Origin: Atopobium sp. UBA2090
GTDB lineage: Bacteria > Actinomycetota > Coriobacteriia > Coriobacteriales > Atopobiaceae
DNA length: 17,761 nucleotides
Assembly: GCA_002331575.1 (NCBI GenBank)
Contig: DCZG01000045.1
Coordinates: forward strand, 1 to 17,761
Reading direction: 5' to 3'
Part shown: positions 1 to 7,601 of the stretch, in pieces
How the letters are laid out: each line of letters begins with the position of its first letter
Position numbering within the stretch: position 1 is the first letter of the stretch
Translations under genes and position numbers: made by a program
The notes under the pieces: model-generated
Told to the model about the DNA's origin: nothing
Databases searched by the model: none
What the model saw: the letters and a program-made list of their open reading frames with translations, nothing else

Positions 1-192
1 AGGATAACCTCTGGTCAGTGCAGCTCAAATATACCCCTATTTATCTCGTGAAATGATGCATGTCGCGAGTGGGACATCACTTCTAGTAATTGAATATGGG
101 AATCGAATTGCCAAGAATTGTGCTTCGCCCGTGAGCTGGGAAAAGGCACCGCGAGCGTCTGTCGTCTTTTTCGCATTAAACGACCGCTCGCA
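1..192. other. Downstream region of cas2; probable CRISPR leader side, no repeat seen
   Basis: This is non-coding sequence downstream of the cas2 stop, at the window edge. I looked for a direct repeat of about 28-37 bases recurring at spacer distance and found none. In related systems the array usually begins soon after cas2, preceded by an A/T-rich leader. The stretch at about 20-125 is AT-rich compared with most of the window and could be part of a leader. That function is inferred from position only. An 89-codon open frame crosses this stretch and runs into cas2, but it has no ribosome binding site and overlaps cas2 in another frame, so I treat it as a shadow. Confidence 0.4.
138..191 (-). 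terminator. Hairpin directly after cas2 (candidate terminator or leader element)
   Basis: On the minus strand, one base after the cas2 stop, GCGAGCG (191-185) can pair with CGCTCGC (157-151). Inside it, GTCGT (184-180) can pair with ACGAC (165-161). This gives 7 + 5 base pairs with a 3-nt bulge and a 14-nt loop. A short T run (TTTT, 144-141) follows six bases after the stem. The position fits an end-of-operon terminator, but the T run is short and the loop large, so it could instead be a leader structure. Confidence 0.4.
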
Positions 193-489
193 TCAATAGA
201 CGCATTGTTCAAACGATGATGGGTCGACGGTCTTCCCAAGTCTTTCGTAGTGCTTGTTCCAGTTGCTCTTGGTGCCGAGTTCACAAATGATGACAGAGTC
301 TTCTCTGAGATTAACTAGTTTCTTTATTCGGCTTTTCATTCGCGTAAATGCTGCGCCGCGTGCTGTGACGAAAAAGACGCTTGCTTGTACCCTAAAACCA
401 TAGGAGAGCAAGTAATCCGAAACCTTGCTCCTACGTTTGCCATCAACAATGTCATATGCGATGAGGTATCTTGTTGGCTCGTCATTCAT
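193..489 (-). CDS. cas2: CRISPR-associated endoribonuclease/integration factor Cas2
   Basis: The protein has 98 aa, the usual size for Cas2. Cas2 dimers bridge two Cas1 dimers in the spacer-integration complex, and many also have metal-dependent nuclease activity. The N-terminus reads YLIAYDIVDGKRRSKV (residues 8-23): the hydrophobic first beta strand ending in the conserved Asp (D13), followed by the basic stretch typical of the family. RVQASVFFV, the second characteristic strand, follows. The start chosen is the ATG at 489-487, whose last two bases form the TGA stop of cas4-cas1 (ATGA overlap), giving translational coupling. The open frame extends upstream to 576, but that part lies within cas1 and lacks Cas2 similarity. 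It is the last gene of the cas operon. Identification is confident. Confidence 0.95.
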   Translation of the reverse strand: MNDEPTRYLIAYDIVDGKRRSKVSDYLLSYGFRVQASVFFVTARGAAFTRMKSRIKKLVNLREDSVIICELGTKSNWNKHYERLGKTVDPSSFEQCVY

Positions 490-2075
490 CGCATGTGTAT
501 CCCTTGATAGCAACTTTGGGAGTGCTCGAGAAAACCTAGTATTTGGCGAGCCTGGATTTCGATTGCCCTTCTCCACGATACTTTGTATTTGAATATAGGA
601 TGGATGAACTCCGTTGCCATTCTGCGTTCATAACACTCGATGAGCGCTTTTCGCGCGGACTGGTTCATCCGAACACTGCCGCACACTGTTGTGAAATCGC
701 TTGGAGAGACGATTTGGCAGTTTATGAGCGTCTGGACAACGGAGTCTACTACTGGCGCACGAAACTCTTCCATGAGATCGAGAGCAAGAGCTGGTTTGTT
801 GCGACTGGACGAGTGTAAGAACCCTGCATTAGGATCAAGGCCGCATGCTGTTATCGACCTTATCTCGTCGGCAAGTAAGAGGGAGTAAGAGTAGTTGAGC
901 ATCGAGTTGATTGGATCGGATGCAGGTCGTCCCGAGCGCCCGAACCATGTCCAGTCATTCCTGAATCCTTCTTTAATGAGAAGTGGCCAAAATTGAAAAT
1001 AGAGTGCTGCTGCCTTTCCTTCAATACCCATTAACTCTTCTAGATCATGAGAGTCCTCACATTGCCGTTGAAGATTGCGAAGGCATTTTATTAATTCAGA
1101 GTCGCTCGTTGAACGTCGTAGCTGTGTCGCTTGATTGGCTATTTTCGAGCTGATAAATTCTATTGCTAAGGGGAGGGAGCCGTCATGGGACAGGAGGTGT
1201 TGTAACTGCCTCGTCGAACCATTTGGTCCCATCGAGGAATTTGTCCACCCGACGAGTCTGCCTGAGGCAGTGCACCACTGGATGGGGATGTTCCGATAGA
1301 GGAGCTCTTTAATCAGTCCGCCAGACAGGTTGATGTTCCCATGGAGTTGGACTGCCTGCACTGTTTCCAGCGGAATCGACCCGATGGAATCCCCCTTGTA
1401 CTCAATGATCATTCTTCCTTGTTTTGTGTGAGCATATGTCCCCTGAATCTCAAGATGGATTACCTTTGCGTCTCTGATGGGTGCACGTACGGATTTTTGA
1501 ACCGGGCGCAGATATCTCTCGTCAGGTAGACAGACATCCACATGAGAACAGAAGTTACACCGAGGATCATCTTCAAGGGCTTCTGGTGATGACATCGACT
1601 GAACGATGTCCCTTGTTTCAATCACAAAGTGCCTGGCCGTCTCAAAGTCAGCATCCGAGAGGGGTACGGGAACTGTCAAATTGTGATTAGTAAAGTAGAC
1701 CTCTGTGCCTGCGACCTTCTCGCCCATTTCTTGCATGCAGAGAGCCTGGAGGGCTAGCTGTACTCGCGTGCCCTCGATGACCTCGGGCTTCTTGCGGACG
1801 GGAGTTGCCTTGTACTCTCGCAGCACAAGTCCTCCACCAGCCCTTCTTACCACATCGGTTTTTCCGACGATTCCGAGTTGTTCGCTCTTTATTTCAATGG
1901 AGGATGCCTCTGTCTCGGAAAAGGAGACAGAGGCATCAATGCGTTCGTGGGAGGTAGTCCCAGCTTGCATCTGAAAGGTATCTGTTTGCTCTCCCTGAGC
2001 CTCGAGCCATGCTCTTCGAGGGCAATAGCAACATTGAACGACCAGGCTGATGGGGATGGGATCAGACTCGTCCAT
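486..2075 (-). CDS. cas4-cas1: Cas4-Cas1 fusion (spacer processing and integration)
   Basis: The protein has 529 aa and joins two adaptation proteins, a fusion characteristic of subtype I-G/I-U. The Cas4 half (about 1-190) has the iron-sulfur cysteines C15 and C18 (CYCPRRAWL). It also has the RecB-like nuclease residues D74 (GKTDVV) and E87-Y-K89, a Gln motif near 106-110, and the C-terminal cluster C173, C176, C182. Cas4 trims prespacers and checks the PAM. The Cas1 half (about 204-529) shows the KIANQ segment, a catalytic Glu at about 352 (GIEGKAA), His at about 421 (FLHSSSRNKPAL) and the DLMEEFRAP block (433-440); these residues form the metal site of the integrase. The start at 2075-2073 was chosen because GGAG lies 7 nt upstream and Cas4 homology begins there. 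It overlaps the preceding gene by 14 nt. Both active sites look intact. Confidence 0.95.
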   Translation of the reverse strand: MDESDPIPISLVVQCCYCPRRAWLEAQGEQTDTFQMQAGTTSHERIDASVSFSETEASSIEIKSEQLGIVGKTDVVRRAGGGLVLREYKATPVRKKPEVIEGTRVQLALQALCMQEMGEKVAGTEVYFTNHNLTVPVPLSDADFETARHFVIETRDIVQSMSSPEALEDDPRCNFCSHVDVCLPDERYLRPVQKSVRAPIRDAKVIHLEIQGTYAHTKQGRMIIEYKGDSIGSIPLETVQAVQLHGNINLSGGLIKELLYRNIPIQWCTASGRLVGWTNSSMGPNGSTRQLQHLLSHDGSLPLAIEFISSKIANQATQLRRSTSDSELIKCLRNLQRQCEDSHDLEELMGIEGKAAALYFQFWPLLIKEGFRNDWTWFGRSGRPASDPINSMLNYSYSLLLADEIRSITACGLDPNAGFLHSSSRNKPALALDLMEEFRAPVVDSVVQTLINCQIVSPSDFTTVCGSVRMNQSARKALIECYERRMATEFIHPIFKYKVSWRRAIEIQARQILGFLEHSQSCYQGIHMR

Positions 2076-3144
2076 GTGTGTGCTCCGTTGATGGCAAAGC
2101 GTGGATATTGCCCGGCAACGACCAGTATTCAGGACAGCTCGCGGATCCACCGACGTATCTCTCATAAGTTGCGATGCAGTCGACCTGATGACTCAGTAGC
2201 CATGATGCATCACCCCTCATTTCTATTGGAAGCGTGCTCTCGAGAAGGCTACGCTGGTCGCTATTCTGGACGAGCCATCGCCCTAGGCGATATATCGATG
2301 AGCAGCGGCAAATCGCCAAGTATCTCTCGACTGTGATTGGACGCTGGTTGATGGGCAGAACAAAGAGCATCGAGCTTCTTCGGCCGGACTTCTCTCTGAT
2401 TACCCCAGTGGACAAAGAGCCGCATGAAAACATCCCATGAACGACCGGCCTTGTAGGAAAGCAAGATATTGCCTGATAAGCAACCCATGAGAGCAAAACA
2501 TCTGCCGAGCCGGGACGCCGGAACCCACATGCATTGCGTGTCTCTCCAGCACTATCCACTGCCCTTCCAGAGATCCTATCGGCGATTTCGTCTGTGGTGA
2601 GCGGGGCAATCGTATCAAGGAGCTTTATGTACTTGTTAATCATGAACTCGCTGCCGCTATTCCTCGCGGACATTTCCCAAACGCTTGCTCCAAGGTCAAG
2701 ATTAGAAAAGTCGGGATTTCCCTTTCTGTCGTGGCCCCAGTAACACGGATAACCCAGTGAGCCGGCAAGGTTTGTGACAAGCGGGATTGACGAGGCCGTG
2801 CTGTCAATGGCCTCACACCGTGAAAGGAAGTAATTGGCCCACTCTTTGTCGGTGAAACTCTTTGAGATACGTGGGCTTAGGGGGGAGTGATTCCTTCCAC
2901 CAATCAGTATTTTTTTTGAGAGAACATCGCGAACCGCGACCATCTGCTCTTTGAACTTCCATATCGATGCTGCAACAGTATCTTCTTCAAGCTCGCCATG
3001 AATGGTAGAAACACTCATCACTCTCGGATTGACCCAAGAGATAACAATGGACTCGTCGATGTCATCATCTTCGTTGAGGATCGATGCGATGCCGAGGAGC
3101 TCCATCTGCGACAGCATATCGCTGCTGTTCCTTGAAAGTTTCAT
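2062..3144 (-). CDS. Putative Cas8-type large subunit of the I-G effector (Csb3-like)
   Basis: The protein has 360 aa and no motif I can point to directly. The assignment rests on its place between cas3 and cas4-cas1 in an operon where all other I-G components are identified and only the large subunit is missing. I-U/I-G operons carry either a large Csx17 or a shorter Csb3 (Cas8u-type) protein here, and this length fits the latter. Large subunits read the PAM and recruit Cas3. The start ATG (3144-3142) shares ATGA with the cas3 stop. The sequence contains several Trp/Gly patches, such as SLGYPCYWGHDRKGNP at about 129-144, and a Cys-containing C-terminal third. No nuclease, helicase or membrane features are seen. 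The family name is recollection, not alignment; a diverged Csx17 is possible. Confidence 0.6.
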   Translation of the reverse strand: MKLSRNSSDMLSQMELLGIASILNEDDDIDESIVISWVNPRVMSVSTIHGELEEDTVAASIWKFKEQMVAVRDVLSKKILIGGRNHSPLSPRISKSFTDKEWANYFLSRCEAIDSTASSIPLVTNLAGSLGYPCYWGHDRKGNPDFSNLDLGASVWEMSARNSGSEFMINKYIKLLDTIAPLTTDEIADRISGRAVDSAGETRNACGFRRPGSADVLLSWVAYQAISCFPTRPVVHGMFSCGSLSTGVIREKSGRRSSMLFVLPINQRPITVERYLAICRCSSIYRLGRWLVQNSDQRSLLESTLPIEMRGDASWLLSHQVDCIATYERYVGGSASCPEYWSLPGNIHALPSTEHTHGRV

Positions 3145-6026
3145 CGTTCGTCACCTGCTGATATCCTGACGTCTGCTGCGCGTACGATAGCCTCGAGAAA
3201 CGCAATTCTCCAGAAGCCAAACTCGTTGCTCGTGACAGAAACCAGATGCTCCCATTCGCCTTGGTCGAAAAGTTCTACCATTGATACAAGGTGGTCATCA
3301 AGAAGCTGCTCATCCTTAGTTAACCCCGTGCCTGACCATATGAAAGAATCGCGTCCGTATCCATGTGACGTTCCGACGAGTCTGGTGACAAGATTCTTTT
3401 GAGTAGAATTGCGAAGCGCAGACCACGTCATAGCTGCAGACAGCTGCTCGTGTCTCCATCCAACGATTCCAAGTCGATGACGAGCGCTGATCACACAAAC
3501 TCGAGATGAGATTCGTCCCTTTGCGAGTGGGCTGCCTACTTGGCTTCTACCCCTGAGCATCTCTTGGAAACGAGAGTCGATCTTTCCGTCATCATGTCGC
3601 TTTCCGGCTTCTTCAAGGGCGTCCTTGATTGTGCCGTCGATACCCAGTGCTTCGGCAAGCGTTGATGCCATTTTCGCAACATCAGCGCTATGAGAGGCGA
3701 GAGTGATTGGCTTACTGGCTGCCATCTCTAGTCCGCTCGAGCTGGCATCGGATAGGTTTGGTTGACAGATGACGAAGACACGATTTGCATCAGGGAGAGA
3801 AACTGCAGATTCTTCCAGGTCTGGGCAATCTTGCACGACGAGAACCTCAGCTGTTGGGATGCAATCGAGGTAGCTCTTGCTGCAGCCCTTCTCTTCGAGG
3901 TCCTTCGCAAGGCTCTCGAGGAGCTCTTGGTCGACCGGATCAAGTCCATCATCAGTACGAGCAAGTACCTGTGTGCAGAAAGAACCAAGAGCAGACTTCA
4001 TCGCTTCACTTGAAAGACCAATATCGTAACTGCCGAGAATGAACGGGTGCTTGCAAGGCTCGTCCTTTCCTTCTCCCCGTACGAGAAGAGCGGATTCGTA
4101 AACGTCATGAATACACTCGAATTCATTCTTTGCCGAAAGCTCCCCATATGGCGGAATCGTATTCTCCTTGAAGAACCTCGCATCCTCTTGATCAAAGACC
4201 AAAAGGCTCCCCGGCCTCAGCGTGTCAGGGTCAAATTCATCGGGCACCTTTTCTGCATCACCAGCGTTAAGGCTCTCGCAGGAAAACGTGGTTCCATCAT
4301 TCGAGAGGAAGAAGCGAGAGAGTGCTTTTGTCTTCCCTGCCATCTCAAGGATTCTCTTCGCGGATCCAATGGGGCATGGGAGTCGCTCCTCCGGTAGTGA
4401 CGGGACTCTCGACAGGATTCCAAGTGCGACCTGGCCGTCTTTTGGAAGTCCTCCTCTTACGACGATATCAAGGTCGCTGTCCTCGTCTGTCGAGAAGTCA
4501 TCTCGCAGCCAAAGATCGAGGTCGGCTCTGTTTACTCTTGTGCCTGTCCCAAGGACTCCCTCGTCGGCGGCAAGGTCTTCGCTAGTGTGAGAGAAGTATT
4601 CGACGTCATTTCTTTCGAGTCTTTGGAATACCTTTCTCTTACTTGTCGTGCCAGGAACGTCATTGTTTGCAAGCCAGTTTGGACTGACCCCTTCGATTGG
4701 CAGGGTTTCCAACCATGCTCTGCTCTCCAGTAGGTCACGAGAGGAGTAGGGACCAATCGGTTTTTCAGGGATGAATACAATGACCTGTGCATCTGGATAG
4801 TGGCCAAATCGATTGACACGACCAAAACGTTGCACAAGCGATGTGGCGGGAGCAAGTTCAGTAACCATGGTTTGGCAATCATAGTTCATGCCAACTTCAA
4901 GAGCCTGAGTTCCGACGATGAAGATTTCCTCATCGTGCTCCTCGCAATATGCTATCGAGCTGATTTCCTGGTCGCGGTCGTGAGGCCGCATACGGCCGAC
5001 AACCGTGATGCACTTTTTCTCGCTGTTCTTCCTTAATGCCTCGGCAACCTTGAGTGCAAGCGAGACGGTATTTAGGATGACTCCGACCGAGCCAATGTGG
5101 CCCTGGCATGCTGCCGCAATAGACGAGGCGTATTTCTCTCCCGTCTCCGAGGACTCCTTTAGGATGATGCCTTTTTTGCTATTCAATCTCCTCGCAAGGT
5201 TTTCGTCCAGAAGGAGGTCGTCCTGAGTGACGCCTACGATATTCTCTGCGCAAGCTTTCGATGGTGGGGTTGCAGTTGATTCGACTACTTGAAGTGGCTT
5301 GAGTGGGAAGTTGCTCAGGGGCATCTTCGAGAGACCCTCTATGTTCTTGACACGGGATGCGGTTTGAACGAGCTGTCTATTGAGGTGCGCCTCGTCGACA
5401 ACGAGAACAGTGTCATACGCCAAGAGCCCTGCCTCAATCGGGCGTGCTCCCTTGCTGATGCCATATCCCCGGAACAGAAGGCGACTGCCAAACATATCAG
5501 GGGTGGAGCAAATGATCATCACCCGCTCGGGGTGGGATCTCCAGTCCCTGTCAAGACCAGGAACATCGGTCCCACCATGCATGCTATCGACAGACAGAGG
5601 AGGAGTTGAGCTTTCGTTGTCGTCTACTCCGACGATAGCCTGCCTTGCAGAAAGACGATTGGCAACGAGTTCCAAAATCCCATCGTCATCGGGTTTACTG
5701 ATGCCAACGTGCATCTGAGAATCAGCAAGAAGTCGAGAGATGTCCTGCGCGTGGATAAACTGAGAGTCGACAAGTGACCTTCTATTGACAACAAGGCATA
5801 TCCTTCGCGGCAGATTTCTTGGGATGCCATAGCTTCCAGCAAATGCATTCAGGAAGACATGTACTTCTTCGACCGCGGTCTTGCCAGCCCCAGTCGGCGC
5901 TCCGATCTGATTCGGCCAATCACCGGATTCTGCCACGTATTTCATGAGACGAACCTGCCAGCTATATGGTTCATAACCATTTACCGCCAGATAAAAGCGG
6001 GAAAAAAGGCCCTCAAGTTCATCCAT
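3141..6026 (-). CDS. cas3: Cas3 helicase-nuclease with C-terminal HD domain
   Basis: This 961-aa protein unwinds and degrades target DNA after recruitment by the effector complex. The helicase core comes first: Walker A APTGAGKT (43-50), DEAH box (211-214), STATPP (250-255), VGTQALEVGMN (372-382) and QRFGRVNR (399-406). A long linker with an acidic patch (about 510-522) precedes a C-terminal HD nuclease. The HD part has SHSAD with H779, H811-D812 in KRHDDGK, H859, H888 and the terminal AADVRIS with D952. HD at the C-terminus is the order seen in I-G/I-U, the reverse of most Cas3 proteins. The start ATG at 6026-6024 has GGGGAGG 6 nt upstream and overlaps csb2 by 8 nt. The open frame begins 25 codons earlier, inside csb2, without a better site. 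All catalytic residues I can see are present. Confidence 0.95.
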   Translation of the reverse strand: MDELEGLFSRFYLAVNGYEPYSWQVRLMKYVAESGDWPNQIGAPTGAGKTAVEEVHVFLNAFAGSYGIPRNLPRRICLVVNRRSLVDSQFIHAQDISRLLADSQMHVGISKPDDDGILELVANRLSARQAIVGVDDNESSTPPLSVDSMHGGTDVPGLDRDWRSHPERVMIICSTPDMFGSRLLFRGYGISKGARPIEAGLLAYDTVLVVDEAHLNRQLVQTASRVKNIEGLSKMPLSNFPLKPLQVVESTATPPSKACAENIVGVTQDDLLLDENLARRLNSKKGIILKESSETGEKYASSIAAACQGHIGSVGVILNTVSLALKVAEALRKNSEKKCITVVGRMRPHDRDQEISSIAYCEEHDEEIFIVGTQALEVGMNYDCQTMVTELAPATSLVQRFGRVNRFGHYPDAQVIVFIPEKPIGPYSSRDLLESRAWLETLPIEGVSPNWLANNDVPGTTSKRKVFQRLERNDVEYFSHTSEDLAADEGVLGTGTRVNRADLDLWLRDDFSTDEDSDLDIVVRGGLPKDGQVALGILSRVPSLPEERLPCPIGSAKRILEMAGKTKALSRFFLSNDGTTFSCESLNAGDAEKVPDEFDPDTLRPGSLLVFDQEDARFFKENTIPPYGELSAKNEFECIHDVYESALLVRGEGKDEPCKHPFILGSYDIGLSSEAMKSALGSFCTQVLARTDDGLDPVDQELLESLAKDLEEKGCSKSYLDCIPTAEVLVVQDCPDLEESAVSLPDANRVFVICQPNLSDASSSGLEMAASKPITLASHSADVAKMASTLAEALGIDGTIKDALEEAGKRHDDGKIDSRFQEMLRGRSQVGSPLAKGRISSRVCVISARHRLGIVGWRHEQLSAAMTWSALRNSTQKNLVTRLVGTSHGYGRDSFIWSGTGLTKDEQLLDDHLVSMVELFDQGEWEHLVSVTSNEFGFWRIAFLEAIVRAADVRISAGDER

Positions 6027-7599
6027 CGATTGCCTCCCCTGCAGATGTGGACACTTCTGTTGCTTCGGGAATATCGAAGGGAACGAGAAGCCCTCCGCCA
6101 AGGTGACGAGTCTGACCTATGGCAACGACGAGCTCACTGCAGCCAGTCGCGGAGAGGTCGACGAGAGCGTGCGCTCCAACGAGCATACTGCCCCTGTTGA
6201 CGTGGTGAACATAGTATCGGATGTTGCTCGTGGGGACGATGTGGCCTCCACAGACCCCAATGCCAGACTCGCTGACAGCCTCCGCCAGAGCAACTCTGCC
6301 GGCATCGCCGTTCCCTGTGCCGGGGAAGCAATCTCTCCAGACGTAGCCAATTGCTACACGGGCATCGTCGTCGATGTTCCAGCGAGAGCCGTCTTTCTTG
6401 GCTCTTGTGGGCGGTCGGTTGTTGGAGATGAACAAAGGCTCGGTTTCAAACAAGCGCCTATACCCATCTGGGATTGGCTTCCAGAAACGAGATAGGTCCA
6501 ATCTCTCCCCAGAAAACGAGACCTGTCTACTCCCGAGATAACGCGAGAAGAGGGACCGTACTTTTGAGAGAGCTCTGACAACAGTCATTTCCTCGTCTAT
6601 CGAGGCGCCTTGTGGAATCATGACGAGCAGAGAGTCGTTCTCTGGCAAGTAGTCATTGCGAATTGGCATGGCGCTCGTGACCATCTGAATGGCAAGCCCG
6701 TTTGGGAGAGGGTCATCATCGCGAATAGCGCGCTGCATGATTCGTGGCAGGCCATCACCGCAGTAGCGCGATAGGGCCTGGTGGAGGCAGACCGCCCAAC
6801 TGGTGTAATCCTCCCGGGGGATCCCGCTACAGTCAAACGAGAGGTAATATCCTGTTCTCCAAGGAGTGGCCTGCTCAATTTCCCGTGCGACGTGGGCGCT
6901 GCGGTAGTATTGAACGCCGACGCAGCCGGTAAATACTGACGCGTGCTGTTCGGAGGCGCTTTGTGTTTGGCTGTCCTTGAACTTCCGTGCTCGCATGGCC
7001 TGATGCTGTTCTTCGAGCTCGTTGAGGCGCCCGGTTTCCGCGACCGAGAGACTGAGGGCGCTGAATGATGGATTGCATCGAACGAGCGCATCGGATGGTA
7101 TTTGGCTGTCGATTGCCGTGCTTATCCTGACGGGACATACTGCTTCTCCGAGATAGGGAACCTCGTGAGCGATTTCGTCGAGCCTCTCCGCGATTCCATT
7201 CTCTGGCATGATGTTCCAATACCAGCAAACGGGTCCAAATAGTGACGAAATCACTGAGGCGGGTCGGGGAGACTTGCCCTTTCCAGTGCTCTTCTTGGTG
7301 CCCTTGAGCCCAACCGTTTCTCCGAGGTCACGATAGACAACTGCATCGGTGCTTGCGAGGATGGCCTTGGGAAGCATGACAGCATCAGGGGGATTACTCT
7401 CCAGCCATGAAAATACTCTTGTATCAGATGGGCTGAGGGGGTTTCCTGGTGCTGTATCTTCGAGTCGCTCGAGGGAAAATGCGGCAGCGAGAAGCGCCGA
7501 GTACAACCTAGCTGGGGTGGGGTAGGACTCTTGAGCCTCCGCCACATCTCTGCCCTGGTAAAAACCAAGATAGAAGTCAGCTGTGATTGCGTAGGCCAT
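6019..7599 (-). CDS. csb2: Csb2 (GSU0054 family): Cas5-Cas6 fusion of type I-G
   Basis: This 526-aa protein combines the Cas5 role (capping the crRNA 5' handle) and the Cas6 role (pre-crRNA cleavage) found in I-G/I-U effectors. The N-terminus (AITADFYLGFYQGRD, then YPTPARLYSALLAAAF at about 26-41) resembles the opening RAMP strand and helix of Cas5-like proteins. Near the C-terminus GQTRHLGGGLLVPF (495-508) is the glycine-rich loop expected of a Cas6-type RAMP fold. H499 and other histidines near 455-470 are candidates for catalysis but cannot be assigned from sequence alone. The start ATG (7599-7597) lies 2 nt after the csb1 stop, with GGGGAG 5 nt upstream. It overlaps cas3 by 8 nt. The identification combines sequence pattern, length and operon position. 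Confidence 0.88.
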   Translation of the reverse strand: MAYAITADFYLGFYQGRDVAEAQESYPTPARLYSALLAAAFSLERLEDTAPGNPLSPSDTRVFSWLESNPPDAVMLPKAILASTDAVVYRDLGETVGLKGTKKSTGKGKSPRPASVISSLFGPVCWYWNIMPENGIAERLDEIAHEVPYLGEAVCPVRISTAIDSQIPSDALVRCNPSFSALSLSVAETGRLNELEEQHQAMRARKFKDSQTQSASEQHASVFTGCVGVQYYRSAHVAREIEQATPWRTGYYLSFDCSGIPREDYTSWAVCLHQALSRYCGDGLPRIMQRAIRDDDPLPNGLAIQMVTSAMPIRNDYLPENDSLLVMIPQGASIDEEMTVVRALSKVRSLFSRYLGSRQVSFSGERLDLSRFWKPIPDGYRRLFETEPLFISNNRPPTRAKKDGSRWNIDDDARVAIGYVWRDCFPGTGNGDAGRVALAEAVSESGIGVCGGHIVPTSNIRYYVHHVNRGSMLVGAHALVDLSATGCSELVVAIGQTRHLGGGLLVPFDIPEATEVSTSAGEAIDG

Positions 7600-7601
7600 A
7601 G

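Noticed and set aside
15..284. 89-codon minus-strand open frame after cas2
   Set aside because: It overlaps the cas2 end in another frame, has no ribosome binding site, and its composition does not look protein-like.
2062..3144. Internal start in the 360-aa gene producing a Cas11-like small subunit, as known in some other type I systems
   Set aside because: I checked several internal ATG codons (for example before MINKY and MFSCG) and saw no Shine-Dalgarno sequence at proper spacing.
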